From UBA1402 sp964575345 (GTDB lineage Bacteria; Bacteroidota; Bacteroidia; Bacteroidales; UBA1402), in the NCBI GenBank assembly GCA_964575345.1, contig CAZNQD010000001.1:62001-126000 (forward strand): a stretch of DNA of 64,000 nucleotides, given 5' to 3'. This document shows, in pieces, positions 51,330 through 60,657 of the stretch; position 1 is the first letter of the stretch; each line of letters starts with the position of its first letter. A model generated the notes under the pieces. It saw only the letters and a program-made list of their open reading frames with translations, was not told where the DNA came from and did no database searches. Made by a program: the position numbers and the translations under genes.

Positions 51330-53149
51330 GGTAATTCATAAAACGGCAGAGCAAAAATAGCATAGCCTTTCAGGGTACTAAAATCTCTGACGTGGTATTT
51401 GGCAAAAAAGAAAGACATAGGAGACAACTTATCCACCCCCGAATAGTTGAAAGACAACTTTTGCCAGCTTCCTTTTTGGCTTAAATCATATACATCCGAA
51501 AATTCTTGTCCTGTAGAAGAGTTTGTAAAAATTTGTACTTGAATACCATCAAAATCTTCGCTGACATAACACCAGGCCGAAAATGTCCCCTTCCCCCCCG
51601 GATGGGGTTGGTAAAAACCGGTTAAAAATTCAATCCGGTCGAAATACGGCTGGTAATATCCCCTGCAGGTGGATGAAATCTTATAGCCCCAACAATCCTG
51701 CAGTTCTTCGGGGGGATTGCCCGGCAATTCCTTGATCAGTTCGTAGTTGTTGCTGGCGTAAGTAGTCGGATCTTTTGGGTCATAGCCCTTTTTTCCATAG
51801 AGCGGATAACAAAAAACCACCAGAGCCATTAAAACCATGGTCGCGTTAACAATCGTAAAAGTCTTAGGAAAACCGTCAGGTAAAGACAAGTCTTCTTCTT
51901 TGCGGCTTCCTGTCTTGGACAAAAACAAAAAGCTCAGGCTAAAGACCAGTAAGCCGCCAATTTGCAAAAAAACCACTTCAACCATCATCAGCATGGCGAA
52001 CATAAAACTAATGGTGCCTGCGTACAAGCGTTCCTTTTTGTCGCGAAGGCTGAGCGGAAAAGCGATAAGCAACATCAATAAACAAAGCAGTCCAGGTATA
52101 CCGGTTTCCAATAGTACTTGCAGGTAGGTGTTGTGTACATGCGAATTGCTTTCAATGAATTCGGTACTTAAATGGTTCTGTTCGTATTTTTCTTTCAGCA
52201 GATCTTTCACGTCTCCTATACCCACTCCAAATAAAAACTGCTTGTCTTCTTCCAGAACCTGCATTCCGGAATACCAGATGCCCAAACGGGAATCTTTGCT
52301 TTGCAGGGAAGAGTTTCCGGCCAGTTCTCCCGGACGTATGGATTCAAAACGGGGATGAAAGGCATAGAGGGCTATCATAGATAAAACGCCCAACAATACT
52401 ACCATCAGGGCAAATTTTCGATGTTGATGCTTGTTCAGTGCATTATAGACATAAAAAGAAGCAACCAGAACCAGTATGATAAGAGCAATCCGCCCACCCA
52501 AAACCAGCATCAGCGAGGTATAAACAAGAGCATAAACAATAAAGCACTGCCAGTAATATAATTTACCCATCTTTGGAATCAGGTCTTTGCGCAGATACAA
52601 CAAGCTGAGCAGGGCAAGCATCTGATTAATGCCAAAATAGGTCCTGTGTTTGAAATCGAGGAAAAAATGTAAAAAAGCTTTCCAGGGATATTTATGAATC
52701 ATGTTACGACTCCTGAAATCGCTCAGGTATTCAATGACAGGTATGCCCAAAGAAAAGAGTAAACCAAACACATTGCCGGCCACAAAAGCCAACAACAAGG
52801 GTTTAAGTTTATACTCTTTGCTGAATCCGATGGAAAGCGTCAGGGGAACTGCGGCAATGACCACTCTCCTTTCTATGATTTTGTAGGCATATCCCAGGTT
52901 TTGAGAATAAAAGACAGAAATAAGCATCAACAGAGCATAGGCCCATAAGAGATAGATTACCCAGTGCTTTTTGTCGAAGCGGAATTCCAGATAGCGTTTA
53001 CTGAGAACAACATCTATGATCCAGGAAGCCAACCAACAAAAAAAGACCAAAATCAGCCAACGGTCCTGCAAGCTGAGGTAAAAAGCAAGCAGTAAAGCAA
53101 AATAGTAATTCAACTTACCTGTGATGGCTGTTATTTTTGGCATATCCAT
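51317..53149 (-). CDS. O-antigen ligase/polymerase-family protein with soluble C-terminal domain
   Basis: A 610-residue membrane protein. About residues 1-450 are hydrophobic helices of the Wzy_C/WaaL superfamily, with the periplasmic loop motif HVHNTYLQVLLETG (337-350) that contains the family's conserved His. After the last helix (about 433-449), residues 453-610 form a soluble extension that is rich in aromatic and beta-type residues (FSAWCYVSEDFDG, then SWQKLSFNYSG) and has three or four cysteines. I read it as a carbohydrate-binding-like beta-sandwich on the periplasmic side. Ligase or polymerase cannot be decided. It follows the EpsG gene by 2 nt. Confidence 0.85.
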   Translation of the reverse strand: MDMPKITAITGKLNYYFALLLAFYLSLQDRWLILVFFCWLASWIIDVVLSKRYLEFRFDKKHWVIYLLWAYALLMLISVFYSQNLGYAYKIIERRVVIAAVPLTLSIGFSKEYKLKPLLLAFVAGNVFGLLFSLGIPVIEYLSDFRSRNMIHKYPWKAFLHFFLDFKHRTYFGINQMLALLSLLYLRKDLIPKMGKLYYWQCFIVYALVYTSLMLVLGGRIALIILVLVASFYVYNALNKHQHRKFALMVVLLGVLSMIALYAFHPRFESIRPGELAGNSSLQSKDSRLGIWYSGMQVLEEDKQFLFGVGIGDVKDLLKEKYEQNHLSTEFIESNSHVHNTYLQVLLETGIPGLLCLLMLLIAFPLSLRDKKERLYAGTISFMFAMLMMVEVVFLQIGGLLVFSLSFLFLSKTGSRKEEDLSLPDGFPKTFTIVNATMVLMALVVFCYPLYGKKGYDPKDPTTYASNNYELIKELPGNPPEELQDCWGYKISSTCRGYYQPYFDRIEFLTGFYQPHPGGKGTFSAWCYVSEDFDGIQVQIFTNSSTGQEFSDVYDLSQKGSWQKLSFNYSGVDKLSPMSFFFAKYHVRDFSTLKGYAIFALPFYELPCQE

Positions 53150-53151
53150 AA

Positions 53152-54237
53152 CTAAAAAATCAGGGAGTACTCCCGAATATGTCCCTGAAGAACAAGGTTA
53201 TAATAAAAGGCTATTCCCACCAGTACAATAATAAGTTCCGGTATCCAGCGAGGTTTTATATAATAGATTAATGTTGGAATCAGAAAGATTTGCACTATGC
53301 TCAGCATCTCCCAAAGTCTGAAAGCAAATACCGGAAGGCCAAAAAATAAATAAAAAATCCCGATGGAAATCATATTGATTTTCAGGAACAAAACGCTGTA
53401 TTTGTTTTTCTCGAGCAAATCCGTTCGATAAAATAATAGAAATACCGAAAGTATGAGTTGAAATATGATCGTCAGATTAATTTTATTGATAGCGTGTTTA
53501 AGCCTTAATTGTTCTGTGATGTAGATACTTAATTTTTCGGAGTAAATCCCCAGATCGTATTTCAATAGCAAGGAAATCGGATCAAAATGAAAGGTGTTCA
53601 GCAAAAAAGGGATAATAACGACAGCCAGATAGACTGCCGGATTTATTCTTTTTGTGTTCAAAAAATAGAAGGGCAAAAATATAATGGCAGAATAATGGAT
53701 CAATATTGCCAGGAGCATGATCAACAAAAATTTCCAGGGTTTTCTTTCAACCAAAGGCCCGAAAGCCATCATTGCCACAGCCGCAGCCAATCCCGCACGA
53801 ACCTGTATGATTTCGTGCAGCATAAAAGTATTACAGAGATAAATAAACAGAGAAAAAAAGATGAATTCCGAATACTTGACTATGGCTTTGACTTTGAGAG
53901 CCACCGAAAGGAGAGCAAACAACACCATCAAAAGGGTGAATCCCAAGCCGGGAAGATAGGTTTTGATAAAAGAAGCCACTATCAAAAAAGTAGGTTCCAC
54001 TTTAGCGGCCTTGAAAAACACCCCCGGATTACTGAAAAGTGCCTGAAAAGGCAGTGCCTTGTCGTAAAAAGCCTGAAAAATGCTGTGGTCCTTGCTTACG
54101 TCGTTGCCCCGGAATCCGGCAAAAGCAATCAAAAACAGAGCCATCGCCAGCAACAGCCATTGCTTGTTTTTTTTTAGCTCCTCACCCGCGAGACAGAGTA
54201 TCAGGAAAACAGCAATTATAATTATATAGACAGCCAT
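53152..54237 (-). CDS. EpsG-family polysaccharide polymerase
   Basis: A 361-residue polytopic protein (about ten helices) of the EpsG/Wzy-like family. Typical features are AFAGFRGNDVSKDHSIFQAF near residues 40-60, VRAGLAAAVAMMAF and HYSAIIFLPFYFL. These proteins are thought to polymerise repeat units of exopolysaccharide or O-antigen. It starts the minus-strand operon EpsG, O-antigen ligase, GT2. With both an EpsG protein and a Wzy_C protein, one may polymerise and the other ligate the chain. Confidence 0.85.
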   Translation of the reverse strand: MAVYIIIIAVFLILCLAGEELKKNKQWLLLAMALFLIAFAGFRGNDVSKDHSIFQAFYDKALPFQALFSNPGVFFKAAKVEPTFLIVASFIKTYLPGLGFTLLMVLFALLSVALKVKAIVKYSEFIFFSLFIYLCNTFMLHEIIQVRAGLAAAVAMMAFGPLVERKPWKFLLIMLLAILIHYSAIIFLPFYFLNTKRINPAVYLAVVIIPFLLNTFHFDPISLLLKYDLGIYSEKLSIYITEQLRLKHAINKINLTIIFQLILSVFLLFYRTDLLEKNKYSVLFLKINMISIGIFYLFFGLPVFAFRLWEMLSIVQIFLIPTLIYYIKPRWIPELIIVLVGIAFYYNLVLQGHIREYSLIF

Positions 54238-54416
54238 TCTGAAAAATGAACAATAAATAACACATCAAACCCAAACCAGGTAAAGGTTTATTTTAAAAGT
54301 GCAAATGTACTATTTTTCTGCTCAATAAACCCAACGATAAAATAGTTCACCAACAGATTCACGGCTGTTGCAGGGCGACTTTAGGCTAATTCTCTAACGA
54401 ATGTCAGGAACGGGTA

Positions 54417-54623
54417 TCAACTAACCTTATTTCTTGAGCCCAGAATAAAATAGAGTATGGAACCAAAAATGGGGAAAATCAGTACAATGATAACCCACAA
54501 GAGTTTGTCGTTCCCGTAAAACTGACATCTCAAAATATCAATTAACGCGATGAGAGGCAGTAAAATAACCGGTAAAAGAATCAGTAAAACGATAAGAAAG
54601 GTAAAACCTGCAGCCATTGCCAT
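54417..54623 (-). CDS. PLDc_N-type small membrane protein
   Basis: A 68-residue protein with two transmembrane segments (about 5-28 and 40-60), separated by a short loop ILRCQFYGNDK; the second segment WVIIVLIFPIFGSILYFILG ends in SRNK. This is the PLDc_N (phospholipase D N-terminal-like) family, which occurs as a stand-alone protein in Bacteroidota. No function is established. The region on either side (54238-54416 and 54624-54772) holds no further gene. Confidence 0.82.
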   Translation of the reverse strand: MAMAAGFTFLIVLLILLPVILLPLIALIDILRCQFYGNDKLLWVIIVLIFPIFGSILYFILGSRNKVS

Positions 54624-54772
54624 GGTAATAGAATGAAAGGTTAATGTATAAAATTGCCGGACTCAAAAGGAGGACCGGAAACGATGCAAATAAAACATAA
54701 ATTCGAGAAACTACGAAATAAAATTTTTAACTGCCATCAAAAGTGAGCAAATGTCAGGCAATTCATTAAATC

Positions 54773-54814
54773 AAAAAAAAGCTAACACCTGAAATACAGT
54801 TTGTTAGCTTTTTT
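54773..54814 (-). terminator. Terminator after tRNA-Lys
   Basis: On the minus strand AAAAAAGCTAACA and TGTTAGCTTTTTT form a 13-bp stem with a loop of 14 nt and a T-tract, 6 nt after the tRNA. Confidence 0.9.
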
Positions 54815-54819
54815 CTTAG

Positions 54820-54892
54820 TGACCCCGGAGGGGCTCGAACCCTCGACCCATTGATTAAGAGTCAATTGCTCTACCAACTGAGCTACGGAGTC
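54820..54892 (-). tRNA. tRNA-Lys (anticodon CTT)
   Basis: Minus strand: the acceptor GACTCCG pairs with CGGGGTC (one G-U), the anticodon stem ATTGA/TCAAT encloses CTCTTAA with anticodon CTT, and the T-arm is GGGTTCGAGCCCC. CCA is not encoded. It lies downstream of the ABC-F gene but has its own promoter. Confidence 0.95.
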
Positions 54893-54916
54893 TTGTTCTG
54901 TTTTTCAGAACGGGCG

Positions 54917-54946
54917 CAAAAGTACGTTATTTATGCTAAACGGCAA
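54917..54946 (-). promoter_or_regulatory. tRNA-Lys promoter
   Basis: Minus strand: TTG (54946-54944) and TACTTTTG (54924-54917), 19 nt apart, about 25 nt before the tRNA. Confidence 0.75.
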
Positions 54947-54965
54947 AAGCTTTGAAGCCTTTTTC

Positions 54966-56879
54966 TTATTTTTTTTCCAGTTCGCCCAGCTCCATCCAGC
55001 GCAGGGCTTTTTTGTCGAGCTCCTGATTCAGCCTGGAAAGCTCAATACATTTTTGCTCAATCACGACACCCTCCAATAGCCCCGAAGCTAGTTCTTTTTC
55101 GAGCAGAACAATATTTTCTTCGGTTTGCGCAATATCTTTTTCGAGCCGGATGAATTCCTGTTCTTCCCTATAAGTTCGTTTACGGGCAAGGGAGCTGTCG
55201 TCTTTTTGTACAGCCATCTCGGCAGGCCTTGTCTTGTTTTTTCGCTCTGATTCTTTTTCTTTTCTGAGCGTGTTCTCCTGCTGATCTTTCCAACTTCTGT
55301 ATTGGGTATAATTGCCCGGGAAATCCCGGATGACGGCCTTGCCTTCAAAGACCAGCAAATGATCCACAATTTTGTCCATAAAGAAACGGTCATGCGAAAC
55401 CACCAGTACACAACCCTTGAACGAAGCCAGGTATTCTTCGAGAATATTCAGGCTCAATATGTCCAGATCGTTGGTGGGTTCGTCCAAAACCAGAAAATTG
55501 GGATTAGTCATCAGTACGGTACACAAATATAGCCGACGCTTTTCACCGCCACTGAGCTTTGAAACGTAATTGTGCTGAACTTCGGGACTGAACAAAAAAT
55601 GAGTGAGAAATTGCGAAGCACTCAGTTTCCTGCCGTTTCCCAGGGAAATTTCTTCGGCAATATCGCGTACCACGTCTATTACTTTTTTATTGTCGTCAAA
55701 TTGCAGGCCGTCCTGGCTAAAATAACCGAAACGTACCGTACTGCCGATATCTATGCTGCCCCGGTCGCAAGGCTCCTCTCCCATCAATAATCTGAGAAAG
55801 GTGGTTTTACCACTGCCGTTGGCGCCTACTATGCCGACTTTTTCGAAAGGGGCAAACTGATAATAAAATTCATCCAGAAGTGTAAGGTCGCCGTAGGATT
55901 TTGAAATGTATTTGGCTTCGAATATCTTGGAACCGAGGTAACAGGCTTGTACTCCGAGCTGCATCTGTTCTGTTTTGCGTTGTTGCGACACCCGTTCCTC
56001 CAGTTCATAAAAAGCATCGCTGCGGGCTTTGGCCTTAGTCCCTCTGGCCTGTGGCATACGTCTCATCCAGTCGAGCTCTTTGCGAAAAAGGTTTTGTGCC
56101 CTTTCCAATTCGGTATTTAAATTATCCAGTCTTTCGCGGCGTTTTTCCAGGTAATAGGCATAATTGCCGTTGTAGCAGTAAAGTTGTTTGTCCTCGAGCT
56201 CCAGTATCGTATTGCAGACCCGGTCGAGAAAATACCGGTCGTGAGTAACCATCAAAAGAGTTATTCCCGATTTGGTCAGGTAATTTTCGAGCCACTCAAT
56301 CATGTCCAGGTCCAGGTGGTTGGTGGGTTCGTCCAGAATGAGCAGATCGGGCTCGTTAATCAGTACGTTGGCCAAAGCCAGCCGCTTCAACTGCCCTCCC
56401 GACAGTTGACCGACTTTTTGGGTAAAATTCGGAATCTGTAGTTTACCGAGGATTTGTTTGATTCTGACTTCGTAATCCCAGGCTTTGTGGTGGTCCATCA
56501 GATGCAACAATTCTTCGGCTTCGGCATCCATCGATTTGCCGGTTATTTCCTGCATCTTGAGCTCGTAACGGGCTATGGTTTCGGTCACTTCGTTTGCAGC
56601 CTGAAAACAGGCCTGAAAAACAGTCAGGTCGGCGGGAAATTCCGGCATTTGCTTTAAATAGGCCACTTTCAGGTCACGGCGAAAAACCACTGCACCCCCT
56701 TCGTAGTCTTTGTTCCCGGCCAGAATATCCAGCAAGGTAGATTTGCCTTTGCCGTTTTGAGCAATCAGCGCAACCCGTTGTTGTTGTGCAATGCCAAAGG
56801 AGATTTCGTGGAAAAGCACTAAATCACCAAAAGACTTGCTCAGGTTCTCGACTTGAACAAAAGGCTGTAATTTACTCAT
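54966..56879 (-). CDS. ABC-F family ATPase (Uup-like)
   Basis: A 637-residue soluble ABC-F protein with two nucleotide-binding domains in one chain and no membrane helices. Walker A of the first is AQNGKGKST (40-48); the usual first glycine is Ala, a common Bacteroidota form. Signature motifs LSGGQLKRLALA and LSGGEKRRLYLC and Walker B LLILDEPTNHLD and LVLDEPTNDLD are intact. A coiled-coil C-terminal tail (about 550-637) fits Uup more than EttA. These proteins act on the ribosome or resolve DNA structures. The start overlaps the uvrA stop by 4 nt (ATGA), so the two are translationally coupled. Confidence 0.92.
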   Translation of the reverse strand: MSKLQPFVQVENLSKSFGDLVLFHEISFGIAQQQRVALIAQNGKGKSTLLDILAGNKDYEGGAVVFRRDLKVAYLKQMPEFPADLTVFQACFQAANEVTETIARYELKMQEITGKSMDAEAEELLHLMDHHKAWDYEVRIKQILGKLQIPNFTQKVGQLSGGQLKRLALANVLINEPDLLILDEPTNHLDLDMIEWLENYLTKSGITLLMVTHDRYFLDRVCNTILELEDKQLYCYNGNYAYYLEKRRERLDNLNTELERAQNLFRKELDWMRRMPQARGTKAKARSDAFYELEERVSQQRKTEQMQLGVQACYLGSKIFEAKYISKSYGDLTLLDEFYYQFAPFEKVGIVGANGSGKTTFLRLLMGEEPCDRGSIDIGSTVRFGYFSQDGLQFDDNKKVIDVVRDIAEEISLGNGRKLSASQFLTHFLFSPEVQHNYVSKLSGGEKRRLYLCTVLMTNPNFLVLDEPTNDLDILSLNILEEYLASFKGCVLVVSHDRFFMDKIVDHLLVFEGKAVIRDFPGNYTQYRSWKDQQENTLRKEKESERKNKTRPAEMAVQKDDSSLARKRTYREEQEFIRLEKDIAQTEENIVLLEKELASGLLEGVVIEQKCIELSRLNQELDKKALRWMELGELEKK

Positions 56880-59698
56880 ATTAAATCCTTAAGACAGGCT
56901 GCCGTATAGCTGTGGTTACCCGAAGCCAGGTCAATGGGCGTACCGCTGAAGAGTATTCTGCCGCCCTCTTTGCCTCCTTCGGGCCCCATGTCGATGATGT
57001 GGTCGGCCATTTTGATGACGTCCGGATTGTGTTCAATAATAATGACTGTATTGCCTTTGTCCACCAGGCGGTTTACCACCTGCATCAATACCCTGATATC
57101 GTCAAAATGCAAACCGGTGGTGGGTTCATCCAAAATGTAGAGGGTGTTGCCTGTATCTCGTTTGGAAAGCTCGGCGGCCAGCTTGATGCGTTGACATTCG
57201 CCGCCGGACAAAGTGTTGGAAGGCTGTCCCAGTTTGATATAGCCCAGGCCCACCTCCTGGATGGTTTTGATTTTATGCAGGATTTGCGGTTGATTTTCGA
57301 AAAAATCTACTGCCATATTAATGGTCATATCCAGCACATCGGCAATGGATTTGCCTTTGAAGCGAATCTCCAGGGTTTCGCGGTTGTAGCGTTTGCCCCG
57401 GCAAGATTCACAGGGCACAAAAACTTCGGGCAAAAAATTCATTTCTATGGCCATGTAGCCGTTGCCCTTACAGGTTTCACATCGTCCACCGGCTACGTTA
57501 AACGAAAAGCGCCCAGGTTTATAAGCCCGGATTTTTGATTCAGGCAGATTGACAAATAGATTGCGGATGTCGGAAAAAACTCCGCAATAGGTAGAGGGAT
57601 TGGAACGCGGGCTGCGTCCCAGGGGAGACTGATCCACATCTACCACTTTGTCGATAAATTCCAGGCCTTCTATACGATCGTATGGCAGGGGTTCCAAATG
57701 GCTGCCATAAAAATGTTTGCTCAGGGCGGCGTGCAGGGTGTGATTGATCAGGCTGGATTTTCCGCTGCCTGAAACGCCTGTAACCACAATTAGTTTTCCC
57801 AGGGGAAAATCTACATTCACTTGCTTGAGGTTGTTGCCCCGGCAATTTTTCAGGCTCAAAATACGGCCGTTCCCAGGACGATAGGCTGTGGGAGCTTTTA
57901 TCTGTAATTTCCCGTTCAGATAATCGGAAGTTAAAGTTGAAGCCTGCAGCAAGTCCCGGGGGCTACCTGCAAAACTCAGCTGCCCTCCCAGCCTGCCTGC
58001 TCTCGGACCCAGATCCAGTATGTAATCGGAGGCCAGCATCATATCCTTATCGTGTTCTACCACAATGACCGAATTGCCTTTGTCCCTGAGGATTTTCAAT
58101 GAATCTATCAGACGCTGGTTGTCTCTGTGGTGCAGGCCTATACTGGGTTCATCCAGAATATACAGTACGTTCACCAGCTGAGAGCCTATTTGCGTAGCCA
58201 GTCGTATACGCTGGCTTTCGCCGCCCGAAAGCCCGGCCGAGGGCCTGTTGAGCGAAAGATAATCCAGTCCTACATCCAGGAGAAATTGCAGGCGTTGCGA
58301 AATTTCCTTTATTATCTCGGAGGCTATGCGTTTTTGTTTGTTGCTTAAATGATGTTCCAGGTTATTAATCCACAGAGCCAGTTCTTTGACATCCATCTCG
58401 GCCAGTTCTGCAATGTTTTTGCCGGCCAGGCGATAATGCAGGGCTTCTTTTTTGAGCCGCCTGCCCTGACATTCGGGACAAGTAGCGGTGCTTATAAATT
58501 GTTCGGCCCATTTTTGTGCCTCCGTCGGATTGTCGTCGTCCTGTTGCAGTTGAATGTATTTGATGACACCTTCGTAGTGCACATTGTAATTATACAGGCC
58601 CAGCGTGGTATTCTTAATAGGCAGCCTTTCTTCGCAACCGTTCAGAATCTCATCCATGGCATCGGGAGCAATGTCCCTGATGGGGGTTTTGAGCTGAAAA
58701 CCGTGTTTTTCGCCCAAAGCCTCTATTTGCCAAAATAACATACTGTTTCTGTATTTGCCCAGAGGGATTATTCCTCCTTCAAAAACGGATTTGCCGTCGT
58801 CGGGAATAATTTTGTTGAAATCGATCTGGTTGATTATGCCCAGCCCCTTGCATCGAGGACAAGCTCCCTGGGGAGAATTGAACGAAAAAGTATGAGGAGC
58901 GGGATCGCTGTAGGAAAGCCCGGTAAGCGGACACATCAGTTGGCTGCTGTAATGCCTGAGTTCTTTGTGATCTTTGTCGTAAATCATTGTCAGGCCTTTG
59001 CCTTGCCTGAAAGCCACCTGCAGGCTTTTTTTAAGCCGGCTGCTGTCGTTAGGGCTGACTATCAATTTATCGACAAGCACTTCCACATCGTGATTCTTGT
59101 AGCGGTCCAGCTTCATGCCCGGAATGATTTCCTGCAATTCTCCGTCAATACGGACATTTAAATAGCCTTTTTTCCTGAGTGTTTCAAACAACTCCTTGTA
59201 ATGACCTTTGCGGGAACGCACTACGGGAGCCAGCACATAAATTGCCTTGTTGTTGTACTTTTCCAAAATCAGCTCCAGCACTTGTTCTTCGGTGTACCTA
59301 ACCATCTTTTCGCCGCTCAGATAAGAATAGGCCTCTCCTGCCCTGGCATAGAGCAGGCGGAGATAATCGTAGATTTCAGTTTGGGTACCAACAGTGGAGC
59401 GGGGATTCTTGTTCGTGGTTTTTTGTTCTATGGAAATGACCGGACTCAGCCCCGTTATCTTATCCACGTCGGGGCGTTCGCGATTGCCCAGAAAGTTACG
59501 GGCATAGGCCGAGAAAGTTTCTATATAACGACGTTGCCCTTCGGCAAAAATAGTATCAAAGGCCAGGGAGGATTTACCGCTGCCACTCAGGCCGGTAATC
59601 ACCGTGAGGCTGTTGCGGGGAATCTGAACGTCAATGTTTTTAAGATTGTGTTCCCGCGCCCCGTATACACAAATATGGTCTTTTGATGCGTCGTTCAT
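56876..59698 (-). CDS. uvrA: Excinuclease ABC subunit A
   Basis: The damage-recognition ATPase of nucleotide-excision repair. The 940-residue protein has the twin ABC ATPase layout: GLSGSGKSSLAFDT at the start, then GVSGSGKSSLINHT, signature motifs LSGGESQRIRLATQIG and LSGGECQRIKLA, and zinc-binding CxxC pairs in CPRCKG and CETCKGNG. Length and motifs are as in E. coli UvrA. It overlaps the ABC-F gene and is transcribed toward it. The lytic transglycosylase gene begins the operon on the same strand 17 nt upstream. Confidence 0.97.
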   Translation of the reverse strand: MNDASKDHICVYGAREHNLKNIDVQIPRNSLTVITGLSGSGKSSLAFDTIFAEGQRRYIETFSAYARNFLGNRERPDVDKITGLSPVISIEQKTTNKNPRSTVGTQTEIYDYLRLLYARAGEAYSYLSGEKMVRYTEEQVLELILEKYNNKAIYVLAPVVRSRKGHYKELFETLRKKGYLNVRIDGELQEIIPGMKLDRYKNHDVEVLVDKLIVSPNDSSRLKKSLQVAFRQGKGLTMIYDKDHKELRHYSSQLMCPLTGLSYSDPAPHTFSFNSPQGACPRCKGLGIINQIDFNKIIPDDGKSVFEGGIIPLGKYRNSMLFWQIEALGEKHGFQLKTPIRDIAPDAMDEILNGCEERLPIKNTTLGLYNYNVHYEGVIKYIQLQQDDDNPTEAQKWAEQFISTATCPECQGRRLKKEALHYRLAGKNIAELAEMDVKELALWINNLEHHLSNKQKRIASEIIKEISQRLQFLLDVGLDYLSLNRPSAGLSGGESQRIRLATQIGSQLVNVLYILDEPSIGLHHRDNQRLIDSLKILRDKGNSVIVVEHDKDMMLASDYILDLGPRAGRLGGQLSFAGSPRDLLQASTLTSDYLNGKLQIKAPTAYRPGNGRILSLKNCRGNNLKQVNVDFPLGKLIVVTGVSGSGKSSLINHTLHAALSKHFYGSHLEPLPYDRIEGLEFIDKVVDVDQSPLGRSPRSNPSTYCGVFSDIRNLFVNLPESKIRAYKPGRFSFNVAGGRCETCKGNGYMAIEMNFLPEVFVPCESCRGKRYNRETLEIRFKGKSIADVLDMTINMAVDFFENQPQILHKIKTIQEVGLGYIKLGQPSNTLSGGECQRIKLAAELSKRDTGNTLYILDEPTTGLHFDDIRVLMQVVNRLVDKGNTVIIIEHNPDVIKMADHIIDMGPEGGKEGGRILFSGTPIDLASGNHSYTAACLKDLI

Positions 59699-59715
59699 CT
59701 GGCTTAATAAAGCGA

Positions 59716-60657
59716 TTACTTATTTTTGACCCAGTTTTTTTGATGGATGTAAAGATTCTTGACATCAAAATACTGTGAAGATTCCATGGGGATGGCAATG
59801 TTGTAGATTTTACCCTGTGGATTCTTCAGTTGGCGGTCGCGCAACCAGGGATTGGCTTCCTTGAATTGCAGGTAAGTTAAACCATGCTCCTTGGCAAATT
59901 CCACCCAGTCACTAATGGATTTATGAACACTGACGTAGTTGTATTGCAACGGCATATACAAATATTCGGCAGAAAAGACAAAACCGTACTTGGCGGGATT
60001 TTCCATAAAATCTTTGGCGGCCATTACACGGAATACATAACGCGAAGTTTCTTCATTCAAAAACAAATCCAGCGCGTTGTCTACGCCCTGCCTTTCCAGT
60101 TCGTTGGCTATGCGATTCGTGCCGCCGTTAAAGGCAGCAGCTACCGAACTCCAGTTGCCTAACCTGCGGTAGGCGTCTTTAAGGTATTTACAGGCTGCCA
60201 CGGTGGATTTTTCCATGTGATAACGTTCGTCAACCTGATCATCAACCTGCAGGCCGTATTCGCGGGCTGTTTCGGGCATAAACTGCCAAAGTCCGGCTGC
60301 TCCCGAGGGAGACAAAGCTCCCGGATTTAGATTGCTCTCGATGCAAGCCAGGTATTTAAAATCATCGGGGACATGGTTGCTTTTTAGTATGGGCTCGATG
60401 AGGGGAAAAATCCGGTTGGCTTTTTTGATGAGCTGGATCGAAGACGAATGCATGTAATTCATCGCCAGAAGCTCTCTGTCGAAGCGTTCCCTCAAATCCC
60501 AGCGCCTCAGGTCTATGCGTTCGCCGCAAAATTCCGTGCGGAGAGGAAGGTCAATCGGATGTATCAAAGCCTGAGGATATATGCTCTGAGCCATCGAAAA
60601 AAAACCGTTAAACACTAAAAAAACAACACCGATTAGATACTTATTCAATCTCATCAT
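59716..60657 (-). CDS. Membrane-exported lytic transglycosylase (MltD-like)
   Basis: A 313-residue exported enzyme that cleaves the MurNAc-GlcNAc bond of peptidoglycan with 1,6-anhydro formation. A signal peptide (about 1-23, ending SMAQ) is followed by an SLT-type lysozyme-like domain: catalytic Glu107 in CIESNLNP, then SPSGAAGLWQFMPETA and AAFNGGTNRI. No LysM repeats are present, unlike E. coli MltD. It overlaps the upstream gene (ATGATGA) and precedes uvrA by 17 nt. Confidence 0.92.
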   Translation of the reverse strand: MMRLNKYLIGVVFLVFNGFFSMAQSIYPQALIHPIDLPLRTEFCGERIDLRRWDLRERFDRELLAMNYMHSSSIQLIKKANRIFPLIEPILKSNHVPDDFKYLACIESNLNPGALSPSGAAGLWQFMPETAREYGLQVDDQVDERYHMEKSTVAACKYLKDAYRRLGNWSSVAAAFNGGTNRIANELERQGVDNALDLFLNEETSRYVFRVMAAKDFMENPAKYGFVFSAEYLYMPLQYNYVSVHKSISDWVEFAKEHGLTYLQFKEANPWLRDRQLKNPQGKIYNIAIPMESSQYFDVKNLYIHQKNWVKNK

